Below are positions 1 through 11,621 of a DNA stretch of 64,000 bases, one piece after another. The notes beneath the pieces were generated by a model. That model was not told the origin of the DNA. It did not search any database and saw only the letters and a program-made list of their open reading frames with translations. Position 1 is the first letter of the stretch. Each line of letters opens with the position of its first letter. Made by a program: the position numbers and the translations under genes. Source of the DNA: Ilyonectria destructans (lineage: Eukaryota > Ascomycota > Sordariomycetes > Hypocreales > Nectriaceae); contig JAHEWK010000009.1 in NCBI GenBank assembly GCA_020740775.1, forward strand, positions 992,001-1,056,000, written 5' to 3'.

Positions 1-957
1 CGATCAAGGCACGAATGAGTCCCTTCGGGCTCTTCTCGACCTCGACGTTAAAGGAGCCTGTGTACACCAGGGAGAAGCCCCAAGCCTCGCCTTGAGACTC
101 TGTGGTGCTTGGTGTGACGATAGAGAGAAATGGGTTGTGGCAATGAGAACTGTAGCCAGTAGTGCTTCCAAAACTATAGTCAAGTTAGTCTGACGATGTT
201 CTCTTCTCAGGGCCATTCGCACTCACCCTTGTGTTCCGTAGTCGACCTTGCGGCGGATTCTGGTGGCCTCTCTTGACCACTCGCCATGCAGCTCGAGCAT
301 TTCGTACTCTCTGTAGGGCAAGTCGGCACTGAAGCTGGCGAGCTTCTCAACTGAAATCTGCTCGTTTCCCTTGTTCGTAATCTTAACACTGCGCGCAATC
401 GCGTCGTACTTGGGGAAGACGGAGTATGTCAACTCCGCTGCCACCGCGCTAAGGCTGTCGTACATGTGGATGACGAGCGTGGTGACCTGGTCGGCCTCGC
501 CAAATGTCGAGGGGAGACCCGACAAGCTCGGCTTTCCTTGTATAACATTGTGAGACTGGTATTTGAATTCGCTGACGGTGTGGCCCTCAGATTGCTTGAT
601 GACCATGGCCGGGGAGCGGAAGTCTCCTCGGCCCATGTCGGGAAACTCGCGTCTAAGATGGGCTTGCATAGACCAACCGCCATCAACTGGGGGAGCCGGC
701 ACTGCCGGATCTTCGGTCACTAGACCTCCAAAGTGATCGGAAATGAGATCACCGGTTGTCTCATCGACGTGAAATCGATAGGAGGAGTTCTCTCCGTTTA
801 GAGCGAAGGAGAGCCCGTCGACAACAACAGCTGTATAACAGAATGATTAACCACATGGACGATCAAGTTGGAGATTATTGCAACATCTCAAAGACGCCAT
901 GAACTTACCCTTGGGCTTGGCCACAGCCAGAACGGGGTGGATGTGGGTGACCGTCAT
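1..957 (-). CDS. Alpha-galactosidase, GH36 family (5' part, runs off left edge)
   Basis: Hydrolyses terminal alpha-1,6-galactosyl residues (melibiose, raffinose-type sugars). Only the first ~275 codons are present. Exons are 957-909, 830-227 and 173 to beyond base 1; introns 908-831 and 226-174 have GT/AG ends and keep frame. The start is the ATG at 957 ([17 protein letters not shown]). The encoded part is the N-terminal beta-sandwich that precedes the GH36 barrel, recognised from segments such as [10 protein letters not shown] and [16 protein letters not shown]. The catalytic aspartates lie outside the window. No signal peptide is visible, so an intracellular enzyme is likely. Family assignment is firm; substrate range is inferred from the family. 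Confidence 0.88.
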
Positions 958-1746
958 GTTGCAGTAATTGACTCAAACGGTGCTTCGGTGATGGTAGATA
1001 GTGCAAGAAGCGCGTCTCGCTTTGCACGAACAGAGACAATGTCAGACTTGACTTGAGAATGTCACGATTATATACAGCAGGGACTACGCATAAATACATA
1101 ACAGCACAGCGATTGACCCAATCGGATAGCAAAATGCCAGATTCTTGGCGCGATATGTGAAGTCCGGATATTTCCCCAAAGGGTTAGACGTGCCCGGTCG
1201 ATCATTGGTCAGGCGCCTGATCCCCAACACGGATCCTCCGTACGGGTGACCACCTTAGGGCGCCCCGAATTGACGCAAATTGAGGGGTTCTGATGGAGGT
1301 ATGATAGTAGCATTTAACTGGCTGGTTAAGGGGCGTAAATCTGTCCTGAATGGGTTTGCCGTGTTGTCGTGCGCCTTACATATGAGGTGTGAATACTGAC
1401 GCCGGTTAAATCCGGCTGTGTCTGTGTGTGCGCGTAGGCGGGCCGCGTTTCCGGCAAGCCAATCAAGTGTGTCTGGTCTCTTGTATCTCGTCTCTTCACT
1501 CATCTATTAATCATCTTCTAGTGACTTTTACTTGAGCTCAATACACTGTATACATTGTTCCTCCTGTGAACATTGGCCTTGGTCCTTCCTACTAAGTGGC
1601 ATTTTGTCACAGTACACATCTGATTCTTCGAAATGGCTTACCCTACACCTGATGCTCACACCCCCTCGCTCGCCATTTTGCTTCCAAAGAAATTAATAAA
1701 TATGTCTAGCATGCCCAACAATAGCAGCAGGGGCATAGGGTGCTAA
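958..1746. other. Intergenic, no gene seen
   Basis: Promoter side of the alpha-galactosidase gene. Short open frames here have no recognisable protein and overlap on both strands. No repeat or RNA gene was recognised. Confidence 0.5.
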
Positions 1747-2112
1747 GTGGTGCTAGAGACAATGCTCTTTAAGCGCCAAAGCCGACAACGCTGGGATAAG
1801 TGGAGTGAAACGATTGGCTGTGGACTGTTCTATGGTTACGCCGCAAGAAACTGGGGACATGATGCTCCCAAGGATAGAACACCGAGTCCAGTCTTGAGTT
1901 TTCTCCAGAGCGACGATAAAGTGGAGGCGTCGAGTCAAGCACTGGTGGCCGACAAGGAATTTTCACTTTTCTTAAATTACAGACCAGCTGGTCCGAAGAA
2001 GATGATGGCACTGCATTTGGGAGCATACCTTGGAGTGAGCAACGCCGTAGATACACTCCTTACACTTGATGGATTGGTCCATTACCTCCCCCTTTTGCAC
2101 TTCTTTGTATAG
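1747..2112 (+). pseudogene. Relic of a NACHT/ankyrin-repeat (NLR-like) protein
   Basis: A 121-codon open frame without a convincing promoter or full domain. Its order of motifs matches the junction between the NACHT/winged-helix part and the ankyrin array of fungal NLR-like proteins: LFYGYAARNWGHDA, then VLSFLQSDDKVEASSQAL, then KKMMALHLGAYLGVSNAVDTLL, the last being the first ankyrin repeat. Full family members are normally about 1000 residues or more, so this is a fragment; no further ankyrin repeats follow and no NTPase motifs precede it. Called by memory of family sequence patterns, not by a search. Confidence 0.6.
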
Positions 2113-2364
2113 CCTAAAGTTTCCTAGTTGTTCAAATCACAAAATCACACTAGCCACTGCAACAAGCGACAGCATTATCACTATTACAACAGTTTTCTTA
2201 GTTTATCCGCTTTTAGAGAATCTTACCATCGAGCAGATTAGAGAAGATGATGGTATCAAGTTTTCATTTGAACCAAGCACATCCCCTAGATAATTCCACC
2301 TCAGTCGCACAAAACCCGAATACATCATATAATAAGTAATATCACCACTTGCAACAGCACTCAA

Positions 2365-3972
2365 CTAGTCAGTGGTCTCTCTTCTCTTAATTCCAACCCA
2401 ACATTCCATAGGCTTTTTAGAGAATCCCTCATGTGATTCCAACTTCCCCTGGTAGAGTGTAAAATCGTACCGACGGAACACAGTGCCTATAATCAGTGCT
2501 AATTCCATGTGGGCCACATTCTGACCAACACACGCCCTCGGGCCGTATGAGAAAGGGTTGAAGCCCATCTTCTGGTGATCAGTCAGGCTTAGCCACCGGT
2601 CAGGCTTAAACTCTTCCACATCCGGTCCCCAAATGTCGACATCGTGATGGAGGGTAAAGCTCGGTACCGATAGCACGGTGCCCTCGGGGAAGTGATCTTG
2701 GCCGTAAGACACTCCTCGTGGAGAGGTGACGAGTCGGGGAAGTCCAAGAGCTGACGTCGAGTGCAGTCGCATTCCCTCGTCGATGCACTGTCTGAGAAAC
2801 CGCAGATTCTTCACCATACTGTGAGCGGCGATGGAAGAGCCGGAAGGAATGGCGGCATCAAGCTCCGTCTGGAGTCTGGAAATAATCTTTCCAGGGTTGG
2901 ATCGTTCACCTTGCAGGATCCAGTAGATAACAGCGCAAGCCGTGTTGGAGACAGTGTCACTGCCCGCGATGAGTTGGGTCAGTGCCTCGGAGACCAACTC
3001 ATCCCTCGGCATCGGGTTTCCATCACAGTCTTTGCTGTGGCAAAGCATCTCTAAAATATCATTTCGATGTCCTTCCGACGATAGACCTTTCTCGGCCGCT
3101 CTAAGACGCTTGGAGACGGCAGCCTCGGCAATTCCGTGAAGATCCACCACCGACTGCAGTCCATTGGAGAAGAACGGGTCTGGTAGGTGCTTCGCGAAAG
3201 GCCGTAATTCAGGCAGGAGACCAAGTGTTGAACTCACTTCACCACGTCGATTGAGAGTCTCGGCTCCAGGAACGTACGTCTTGGGCTTGCCAGGCAGAGT
3301 TGACTCACACTCATCGCGACCACGGTCAACCATGCCAAAGGGCGCTCCGAATGCCAGATCGCCGATAATGTCGAAGGCCAGAAAGGTGCACCAGGGCATC
3401 ATGTTGACCCGCGAGTACCCATCTTCTGTGGGGTACGCAGCCATGCGATCGAGTTGACCAACCCATCGCTTTAGGTTGGCGGCCATGTGCGGCTCGAAAT
3501 CCTGCACAGCTCCAGGGGAAAACGCATGAGCGACAATCTTGCGCTTCCTAGTATGCTCGCCCCGGTGTCGCACATTAAAGACTCCAGGGACTCCAGAAAC
3601 AAAAGCATCATAGAAATGGCTGCTCACTGGTAAATAAGACGTCACAAAGGATCAAAGGAGAGGATTTTACTCTTTCAAGAAGCCATTCCCGTGCGCATAG
3701 ACTGTGCGCAGTCCCTCAGGCGTGGCAATCGAGACATGGTTGAATCCGACCCGGACAACTTTGCCGTACTTGCGATGGGCAGAATCAACCCAAGCAAACT
3801 TCTGACCTCGACGAGCGCCTAGTGCAATCCAGGTGTTACTGAACTTGGCCACGAAAGGGCCTGGGATATGTTTCAGGTGTCGGTAAGTGGTGAAGTATGG
3901 AACTACCCAGTAGAGGACAACCCAGACGGGCGCAAGCACACATGTCAGTGCGATTAAGTGACAAAGCTGCAT
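2365..3972 (-). CDS. Cytochrome P450, CYP53-like (benzoate 4-monooxygenase family)
   Basis: Membrane-anchored P450 of 519 residues. Exon 1 is 3972-3671 and exon 2 is 3622-2365; the 48-nt intron uses GTAAAA and an AG at 3624-3623, giving GFLKDSHFYDAF at the junction. An upstream AG at 3628-3627 would hit a stop and is excluded. Seen: N-terminal hydrophobic anchor (about 5-30), proline hinge (HIPGPF), I-helix AGSDTV, ExxR (E383-R386, EGMR), FKPDRW, and the heme motif FSYGPRACVG with Cys465. The EHTRKRKIV segment is typical of CYP53 enzymes, which para-hydroxylate benzoate for the beta-ketoadipate route. The family call is good; the actual substrate is inferred. Confidence 0.85.
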
Positions 3973-5113
3973 GACGAGATGATTCTACAGGATTGCGCGT
4001 AGAGAATCGATGTCAAGGTGGAGAGTCAGAGGTGAAGTAACATAGGGTACTTATATCAAGTGTGCGGCAGACCAACTCCGCGTTTATGAGCCGCAGATCC
4101 GATCTTCCGTTCATGCCAGCACCACGATACCATCAAATACGGACGGAGCAGTGGGGTGATACGCGCAATGAAGAGTGGGGTGTTAGTGGTTGCAGATCTT
4201 TGTTGCATCCGATGTGAAGCCAACCCCACGATTGAACATTTCTAGAATCTTATCCCCCACTCTTGTGTTTGAAGTCGCACGGCAGCCTCCATTGCGTCTG
4301 GTATCAAGCCAACCCCGCGATCTGACATCGCTGGAGTGGGTTATCCCCCACTCCCCAGATTGGGGATTACATTGCACCAAGAACCAGTCCATGATTCGTC
4401 ATTTGAAATGAAGTCTCGAGTGATTTGTTTAAAGCAAGGGCTGCTGTGGTCTGGGAATTAAGACAAGTCAGTATCCGCTTGATGTACGGCCGAAGTACAC
4501 CACATACACGACCCCGAAACCGACACCCGGGATTTTTATTTGCATCCCTGGAACCGAGCACCCGGCGCCTCAGTCTGAGCCGCCCGAGCTAAGGGTGAGC
4601 CACCCTGAGCTGAGTGATCCTCCCTGAGCAGTCTGAGCGGGGTTGCGGGGGCTTGTCGTGGACCAAAAGTGGGAATGTTGGTGGACAAGCAATATGGGAG
4701 ATATGCCACGGTAACTGCCGGGCGTGGTGCAGATCTTCATGTTTGCTTAGGCAAGCAAATTAATAGGGAATCATATTTGGTGGTGACCCTGTTTCAATTC
4801 CGTACTCCGGCTAGCTTCGCCACCTAGCTCTCAGCAATACCCTAGCCTTGGGCATCATTGCTTCTTCGGTCGTTTCCTGTCTAACTCGAATCAATTACTG
4901 TGCGTTCTTATTTTTATTTACGAATAACGAAGCTTAATCCTAAAATTCGACTCAAACTAGTATACGAAACGTTGAGTGTCAGGTCATAATGGAGCTATAG
5001 TAGAGCTCGCTCATTATCCATTGTTTTATTAGCGTCGTTAGGGAAAAGCCTAGCCATCATCGCTATCATGCCTACCTCTAAGCAAGAAGATTGATACTCA
5101 CGTTACCTCTGAA
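3973..5113. other. Intergenic, no intact gene
   Basis: Holds the P450 promoter side and a stretch with several imperfect CTGAGC/GTGAGC words near 4570-4640. I see no gene or RNA. Confidence 0.45.
4570..4640. repeat. Short imperfect repeats of a (C/G)TGAGC word
   Basis: The hexamer CTGAGC or GTGAGC and close variants recur at least five times in about 70 bases. Purpose unknown; it may be a decayed simple repeat. Confidence 0.4.
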
Positions 5114-5420
5114 ATGGCTCTGGAATATAGAAACGATCACGTAATCGAGGGCGTCCTCCAGCGGCTAAATCTTCGCGTTCTTACAGCCTTTCAGCAAGCT
5201 CTAGATCACGGTAACGATTACGCTATCGAGATTATCCCTCAGCGAGAAGACGTCAACGTTGCCGCCGTCAATAAAGCGGCTTTAGAGTCAGGTAATGAAC
5301 ATGCGATTGATATCATCTTTGAGCGGGCAGATCTTGACGTTCTCGGCGACTTCTAGTAAGCTCTAGACCACGACAACGATGATGCAATCAATATCATCCT
5401 CCGGTGAGAAGACCCCTTAT
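5114..5420 (+). pseudogene. Relic of a repeat protein (ankyrin-like units)
   Basis: An 80-codon frame carries about three units of the pattern AL-(D/E)-x-GN-(D/E)-x-AI-(D/E)-II followed by a charged, DVN-like loop. The pattern continues past the stop at 5356 (ALDHDNDDAINIIL) before another stop, so the frame is interrupted. The units resemble very diverged ankyrin repeats. Not recognised beyond that; no intact gene can be built. Confidence 0.35.
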
Positions 5421-5546
5421 TGCAGCCACCTAGGAGTGTCGGCCCGATCAGTGTTGGAGACAGGCGTTGATTGGTGGAGCGATAGTGGGATCCTCGATGC
5501 GATCAGGGTGCTCTAAGGTTAGACTCATCCGATTAGCGGATCAGGG

Positions 5547-5903
5547 ATGATACATGACATGACCTCTTATTTCTTACAAGTTCCGCATGGTATGATCGAT
5601 CCGACGACTATGGACTGCCTTTCAAAGTTTTTCAATCATCATTACAATCCCAACTATATTGCAGAGACAAGGATTCTCGGTCAAAGTTATCGCATCCGCT
5701 TTGTGGCTGCAAATAGCATTTACGAGGGCGAGTCGTTGGAAATCGATTACGGGGCTCCACTAACAAAGACCAGGCGTTGCCTTGAGCATGATGACAATTA
5801 CAAGTACCTGCTAAAGAACTCAGAAGACTCTGAGGCTCCTGTAGAAACCAATCCTCCTCTGGGGCAGACTTCATTCAATGCTATGGCCATGGGGGTGAAA
5901 TGA
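5547..5903 (+). pseudogene. SET-domain fragment (probable relic)
   Basis: A 118-codon frame. Residues about 18-70 read like the C-terminal half of a SET methyltransferase core: CLSKFFNHHYNPN in place of the usual RFxNHSCxPN, then YRIRFVAANSIYEGESLEIDYG in place of the A-x-xx-I-x-GEEL-x-xDYG segment. The invariant Ser-Cys of NHSC is replaced by His-Tyr, and the N-terminal half of SET and the post-SET cysteines are absent. It is therefore probably non-functional, although an unspliced 5' part cannot be excluded. Confidence 0.45.
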
Positions 5904-6297
5904 ACCCCCGAAGACGCTCGGAAGCATCATCTAACAGGGTCTCCTATCTTTCATAGCATTAGTGATTCCATGGATATTACCAGGGTATAGATCTTGCTTC
6001 TGGTACAAGTTACGCCCATCTACGCTAGGCGTAAGAGTTGGACACACACACACACAGAGAGAGAGGGAGGGAGAGAGAGAGAAAACCCATCCAGTTGATT
6101 ATTACACGGGGAAAACGTAGGTAGAAAGAAGACATGGTTCTGAGGGAGATTCCCTATGGCTATCACAAATCACGGTGCTCGTTCCAAGGGGCCAGAATTG
6201 CCGAACGTGGGCGGACATGTCTGCAGCCAGTTCTGAGCCCACCTTCTCCCAGCCAGGCGCAGGATCCTTGACTTGTTCATTATGCCATGCAAGGCGC
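5904..6297. other. Intergenic with microsatellite
   Basis: Nothing gene-like apart from the CA/GA tract listed separately. Confidence 0.5.
6042..6082. repeat. (CA)n/(GA)n microsatellite
   Basis: About 14 bases of alternating CA run straight into GA/GGGA repeats. Confidence 0.9.
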
Positions 6298-7833
6298 TCA
6301 CGCCTCGGGCTTCTTGCCCCAGATAAAGTAAGCGGGAACATAGAGATGGATGGCAGGGTTCCTGAGATCGTTCTTCACCTTGGCGATGAGGACCTGGATC
6401 TCCGCCTCTTCCCAGCCAAGCACGCGGGAGAAGATGCCGGGCGTGTACGAGTCGATGACCTGCTGCTCCTGGATGATGGCGTGCTTACCGATCTCCTTGA
6501 GGGTTGGGTCTCTCGGCCAGCTGCCAAAGGGGATCTGGGTGTTGTTGAGCGTTTCAGGTTCCAGAGGTTGACGTGGGTAGATTGGGGAGGACAAACCTTG
6601 CGAATCTCCTGCTGGACGTCGACGAATCCGGCGGCCTTCATCTTGTCCGGCAACTGTGGTGCCGAATCGAGGGGCTTGCCGAACTTGCCCGCACCCTCGC
6701 AGATGTTGGCCATCCAAAACTGAGCGTCCGTTGCCAGCTTGGCCGTGTCGTCGTCGGAGAGGAAGCGCGGGTAAACAAGCTGCAACTCCAAGTAGCCGCC
6801 GGGAGCCAGATGCTCGAAAGCCCGGCTGAAGAGCTGATCGTCATCGGTCACGCATCCGCCCAGCTCACGGGCGTGGATGTAGTCGAACTTGTTGCGGTAG
6901 ACCCAATCCTGTTCGAAATCATCCACCTCGAATGTGCAGTTGGGCGGTGTCCTGTTTCTGGTGAGCGTTATTGAACCAAGAGGCATAGTGCGGGAATTGC
7001 CGTACCACTTGGGCTGGATGGGGCTCAGATCAGTGCCGATGACTTCTGCAGAGGGGTATTGGCTACACATCAAGCATCAGGAGCTATTCCACCTTCAAGG
7101 GCTTCATGGAGGAGTCTGACTCTGCAAAGTCCATGGCCCAAATGCCGGTGCCGGTGCCCAGGTCAAGGACGCGCTGCGGGTTTTTACCGATGGGGGCGAG
7201 AAAGAGCTCTCCTCCGATGAGAAGACGGTAGATGTGATGCGCCAAGTCCATGCGGTCCTGTTCCTCCTCATCGTTGGGCTATGAAGTCGCGCAAAGGTAG
7301 ATTAGCTGCCGTGATGGCGATTCCGGCTTTCAGTCACTGAGGGCCGGTGTTGTGTTGGACGCAAACTTACCACCAGATATGCACCCTCTCGGAATGCATG
7401 ATAACGGCGGCCGTTCTATGCTTGGTGTTAGTGCTGGTTAAGCTCTGGCCGCATTATGTTCAGTCATCCCGACACGAACCTCGTACCTGTGAAAGGTTAA
7501 TGACGTTCATTTAAAAAGTTGCCCTGCTGGGGTTGCCGGGTCTCCGGATGGACCTACTTGTAGTGCAAAATACTGGAGTTGAGCGAGGAGAGGAAGCTGG
7601 CAGATCCCTCACTAGGAAATTTGTTAAACATGGACCATTCTAGATTCCGGTGAAACCAAACTCACGAAGGAGCATAGGCAGAGTCGTTTTCAATGTCCTG
7701 GAGAAGGTAACGCGTCAATATCGGCAGTTGGGGGTACGAAAGCCTCGGTTAAGGAACCACTCACGTTGTCGACCTGTAGAGGCTCCTGTCCTGACAGGTC
7801 CGACCCCGGAGTGACAGTTCGTTCCTGAGCCAT
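6298..7833 (-). CDS. LaeA-like SAM-dependent methyltransferase, eight exons
   Basis: Seven-beta-strand methyltransferase of 355 residues, of the LaeA/TAM group common in fungal secondary metabolism and development. Exons: 7833-7765, 7697-7666, 7611-7558, 7486-7480, 7415-7371, 7278-7121, 7062-6597, 6534-6298; all phases match. The fourth exon is only 7 nt and completes KYE before NGRRYHAFREGAYLV. SAM motif I is VLDLGTGTGIW (107-117), followed by DQYPSAEVIGTDLSPIQP; FDYIHAREL and the C-terminal FSRVLGWEEAEIQVLI segment are typical of the group. No adjacent backbone synthase exists here, so the substrate is unknown. The Met start is the only ATG that opens the frame. Confidence 0.85.
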
Positions 7834-8595
7834 TATTTCGCAGACGGCAGCGTGCAGCAGGAACCGGAGGGGCGGGGAAATGGTGAGCGCAAAACTTGGT
7901 GACAGACCCTGAATGTCTCATATTATAACAGCAGCTCCTCGCTTACGAGCAGCTCCCCGCATGAGCATCACACCACTTCGCACACTGAAAGGGGGCGGAG
8001 CGGGCGCTAACGGAGGTGACACCGCGTGCATTGATAGGCTGGGTGAACATCTTGCATGCTTACAGCCGCAACCAACAAGGGAAACGAAGGACTCAACCTG
8101 TCTCATTGGTCATGGATTGGCTGTTGGTTCTCATAGAGGGGCCTGGAAGCTTCTTCTGGCAAGGGTATTGCGTATTGCGGGTGGATGCGGGTAGGATCAA
8201 GTTAGTCCCCGGCTTGATTAAGCAGCAGACATGGGCTAGCGCCAACAGGCTTTGGTTTTGTCATGAGCGCAGGTTGCCAATAGAATGCGATATATAAATA
8301 TATGTCAGCGCATCGATATTAGGCTGGGGTGAGATCTCTTCACAGGGGGGATCCACACCCAACGAACTTAAGGACCTTCCACGCGTCCATAGAGAGTGGG
8401 TGCTCAAACAGATGGATCCGGCATTCTCTAGCCTAGCTTTATTATTGTTCACCTATAACCCAACTATTAAGCTACAATCATTCGAATTTAACCATCTGCC
8501 GGAACGAGTAGGAGTTATTGGGACATCGAATGTGGCGCACACGATAAGCATTATCTGCTGTGTTTGATATCTTACGTGACGATAAGCTACTTTAC
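7834..8595. other. Intergenic, no gene seen
   Basis: Promoter side of the LaeA-like gene and 3' side of the HET gene. Short frames on both strands show no recognisable family. Confidence 0.5.
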
Positions 8596-11500
8596 TCAAG
8601 TAAGAATGAAACTCCGCAGAGCCTTCTCCTCCGCACAGGCCTCTCCAAACATAATGCCGTGAATATAAACCTCTCCAACAAGCTTGTACGTGTCTCCAGA
8701 TGGCCGCAACACTAGGGGTACAATCGACCCACTCAGTATACAAACAATATCGTTATCCCGCATCGCTTGTGGGCCAAGTCCAAGGCATCCATTGTCCGTA
8801 ATGAACATCTTCCGTTCACTGCACGCAGTCCGCAGTGCTTCCTCAAAATGACTTGCATCTCCAACTAGACCGGGAAAGGCGCTATTTTGAGGAGAAAACA
8901 ACCAAGCTTGCAGGTCACTTGGTGGATTAGTGAACTCTGCAAAAGCAGCATCTTTGTCGCTGAATTTGAACGCGCCGCTCATAAATGTCAGGAAATCTGC
9001 AACATGTTGTTTCGGTTCGCGAGTTAGACTTCCATACCAATCCTTGCCGGCTGTCAAAGTCAGAGATAGGGCCTCCAAGAGGTCAGGACCGTTCAAATGT
9101 CCCTTCTCAAAGGCAGAGAAGTGCTCGCGCAGAAAGAATTTCCCCCACATATCATGTTCTCCCATGGTCTCAGATAAATGTCGAATGGAAGAGAACTCAA
9201 TTCCGCTACTTATAAGGCTGGTTCCTTCAATCTGCGGGCGAATGTCTCCAAGCCCGGCACAGGCGGAAAATGTTTTCGTGGCAGTCTCTGGGGGAGCCAG
9301 GGTCCGAGCAAAGTATTGACCCCAACGTGGAACCCAGCTAGGGAGGCCGTCGTTTGCATCAATTGTTTGCTGACATGTGTTTTGATTGTTGGAGTCCTGT
9401 ACTACAAGTGACAAAGATTGCGTGGTGTCCCTCGTACTTTCGGTAGGTCTCTCCGTGTACTGTTGCTCGGCGTGTTGAACATAGGACAGGATCCTCAGAG
9501 ATCCTGATTGTTGTATGATCTTGATTGCGCATTCCAAGTACGTTTCTGATACCGTTTTGGTGTAATCAGGTTGTAGGAAGAGGTCGCCACAGTCAGGATT
9601 CGAATCCGTGGTCGGAATTCCAAGAATCCCGTAGATCTTGTCCCTTGCATCAGATGAGATGAATTGGCGGGACAAGGTCAGAAGCTGAAGAAATGACACA
9701 GGTTCTTGCTCTTCGGAACCGTAGGAAAGCGAGTACATGAGACAGGCGTTGTAAATACCGCTCATTGCCTCGAGTCGTAGCGTGGGTGCCGGTACCGCGC
9801 GAATCCACGCGGCGGCGAATCCAAGGCGTTCCCAGGGAATAGTTTCTATTAAGTTGTCAGGTAGTGTAATCTATATTCATATAACAAAACGATATCGCAG
9901 CCACCTTTGTTGGCTATGCATTAGATATAAGAAGTGCTGAAGTATCACATACCGGCACCCCACATGACATCTGCGGTTGGGGCAAGGGCAACCTCTTGAA
10001 GACACCATAACCGCCAGAACCATTGCGTATTGAAGAGAATGGAAATTTTCCCCCATACATGATCATCTGGTGGCGGTACAGCTTGGAAGTCCTTCTCGAA
10101 GATCCGATTGATCAGCTCAAAAACATGTTTCGCCGAATCTGTATCGTCTGGGCCGAGCCATATAAGAACCTTGACAGCATGTTTAAAGATCAAGCGCATC
10201 AAGCTAACCTGCTGGCTTTTTTCGGCTTCATCGCTTTGGTTAATGCAAGCAGCATCCGCCCATAGTTTGCGCGGCTCGGATTCATGTCGCAGACGTCTCA
10301 GAGCATTGTGAAGATTTGCTGGAATTGTGATGTACTTCCCACCGCAGGTTATAGTTTCCGATTGTGCCTTGGATCCCCAAGCATACGACATAGCTGAGTA
10401 TTCGCCCTTTGCTGTCAATGAGGTCCGCTGAAGTTCCACCTCCATTGGATCATCTGGTCCACCGGGTAATAATTCTAGGACTCGGGTTTCCGCTGGTCTG
10501 TCCAAGGCGCTGTAGTTGTACGGAAGGAGTCCTGGACCTTTTGGGTGAGAAGCAGTATTTGCTGCAAATGAGATGTAGCCCAAAGTCGAAGGATTCTCGG
10601 TATCACGCTCAAGATTGGGAGGATTTCGTTGTGATAAGCTGGTCGGTGTTTTGCTGGTCATCATTCCGGACGGAGAAGAATCCACCCGTGATGTTCGAGA
10701 TCCACTGATTTGCTGTCGGAACCGTTTTGAGCCCAGTGCAGTCGGAGGCGCCAATGGGACGATTTCGTATTCCTCCCAGACTGATTTAGTCTGATTTATC
10801 GAAGGTTCCAAGTTGGGGGGTGCTGCGTTGGCTATCTTCCCAGACCGAGACGAATCCATCCACGGCGCTTGGAGCCCACTAACACGCTCTCTGAAACTTT
10901 CTGGACCCCATGTGGATTGGCTTACGACTGGCATATATCGTGATCCCCCGAAGCTCGCTTGCGTCTGGCTCATCCCCAGTGCTGGGTGATGACGAGCTTT
11001 CTTGGTCCTCATTCCGGGGAGAGGCGGGTCTGTCCACGTATCGTACCCGCTTGCTTGGCCCTCAAATTCTTCAGAATTCCATACCGATCCTCTTTTTGTC
11101 GATTGGGCTACCGCCGGCATATTTGGTGACACCCCCATTGTGGGACGGGACAAATCCATCCACGGTGGTTGAGACCTGCTGGCTTCCTGTCTAAAGGGTT
11201 CGGAACTCCATACCGATTGCATCTGTTGCTGCGGAAAGGCTCGCGGTGGGGTGTTGATCCTCACTGCGGAGCGAGTCGAATCCATCCTTGGCGGCCGGGA
11301 ACCGCCCAACTGTTCTCTGAACTGCTCGGAACCCCATGTCGATGATTGCGAGGACAGAGCAGCCTGCTGTTGCATCTCTTGAGATGCTTGTGCTGTGTAG
11401 GCACCCATTGTTTCCGAGGGAGACGAACCCATCCATCGCGGGGGTAGGGCATCGCTTACTTGCGCTTTGAAATGTTCAGATCCCCAGATCGATTGTGGCT

Positions 11501-11621
11501 GTGAAGGCTTTACGGCTACCCCGGGCGGGGTTTGGGATACACTTGAGGCTTGTGGGGGCTGGCTCTCATCTGGTGACGACATCGCGACGGGGTGCAGTCC
11601 AAGTGGGCGGTGTATTCGCAT
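8596..11621 (-). CDS. HET-domain protein with N-terminal tandem W-G-S-E repeats
   Basis: Heterokaryon-incompatibility (HET) domain protein, 972 residues from the first ATG at 11621; an ATG at 11582 with a better context is an alternative (the longer open frame to 11729 begins with TTG). Exon 1 ends at 9953 and exon 2 starts at 9845; the acceptor choice gives VMWGAETIPWERLG, a standard continuation. The HET core (about 407-485) shows YSAMSYAWGS, LHNALRRLR, LWADAACINQ and VLIWLG. The first ~320 residues hold five to six degenerate units centred on S-x-W-G-S-E-x-F-x-x-Q with a following PPW-M-D. HET proteins trigger death of fused or attacked cells; the partner is unknown. It lies directly downstream of the kinase gene on the same strand. 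Confidence 0.85.
9953..11390 (-). repeat. Coding tandem repeats and HET core region of exon 1
   Basis: Within exon 1 the tryptophans that open each repeat unit are spaced roughly 42-57 residues (W82, W132, W174, W217 and W274 counted from the upstream open-frame start). A sixth unit has lost the Trp (LGSKRFRQQISGS). The repeats occupy roughly 10700-11490; the rest of the span is the conserved HET core. Confidence 0.6.
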
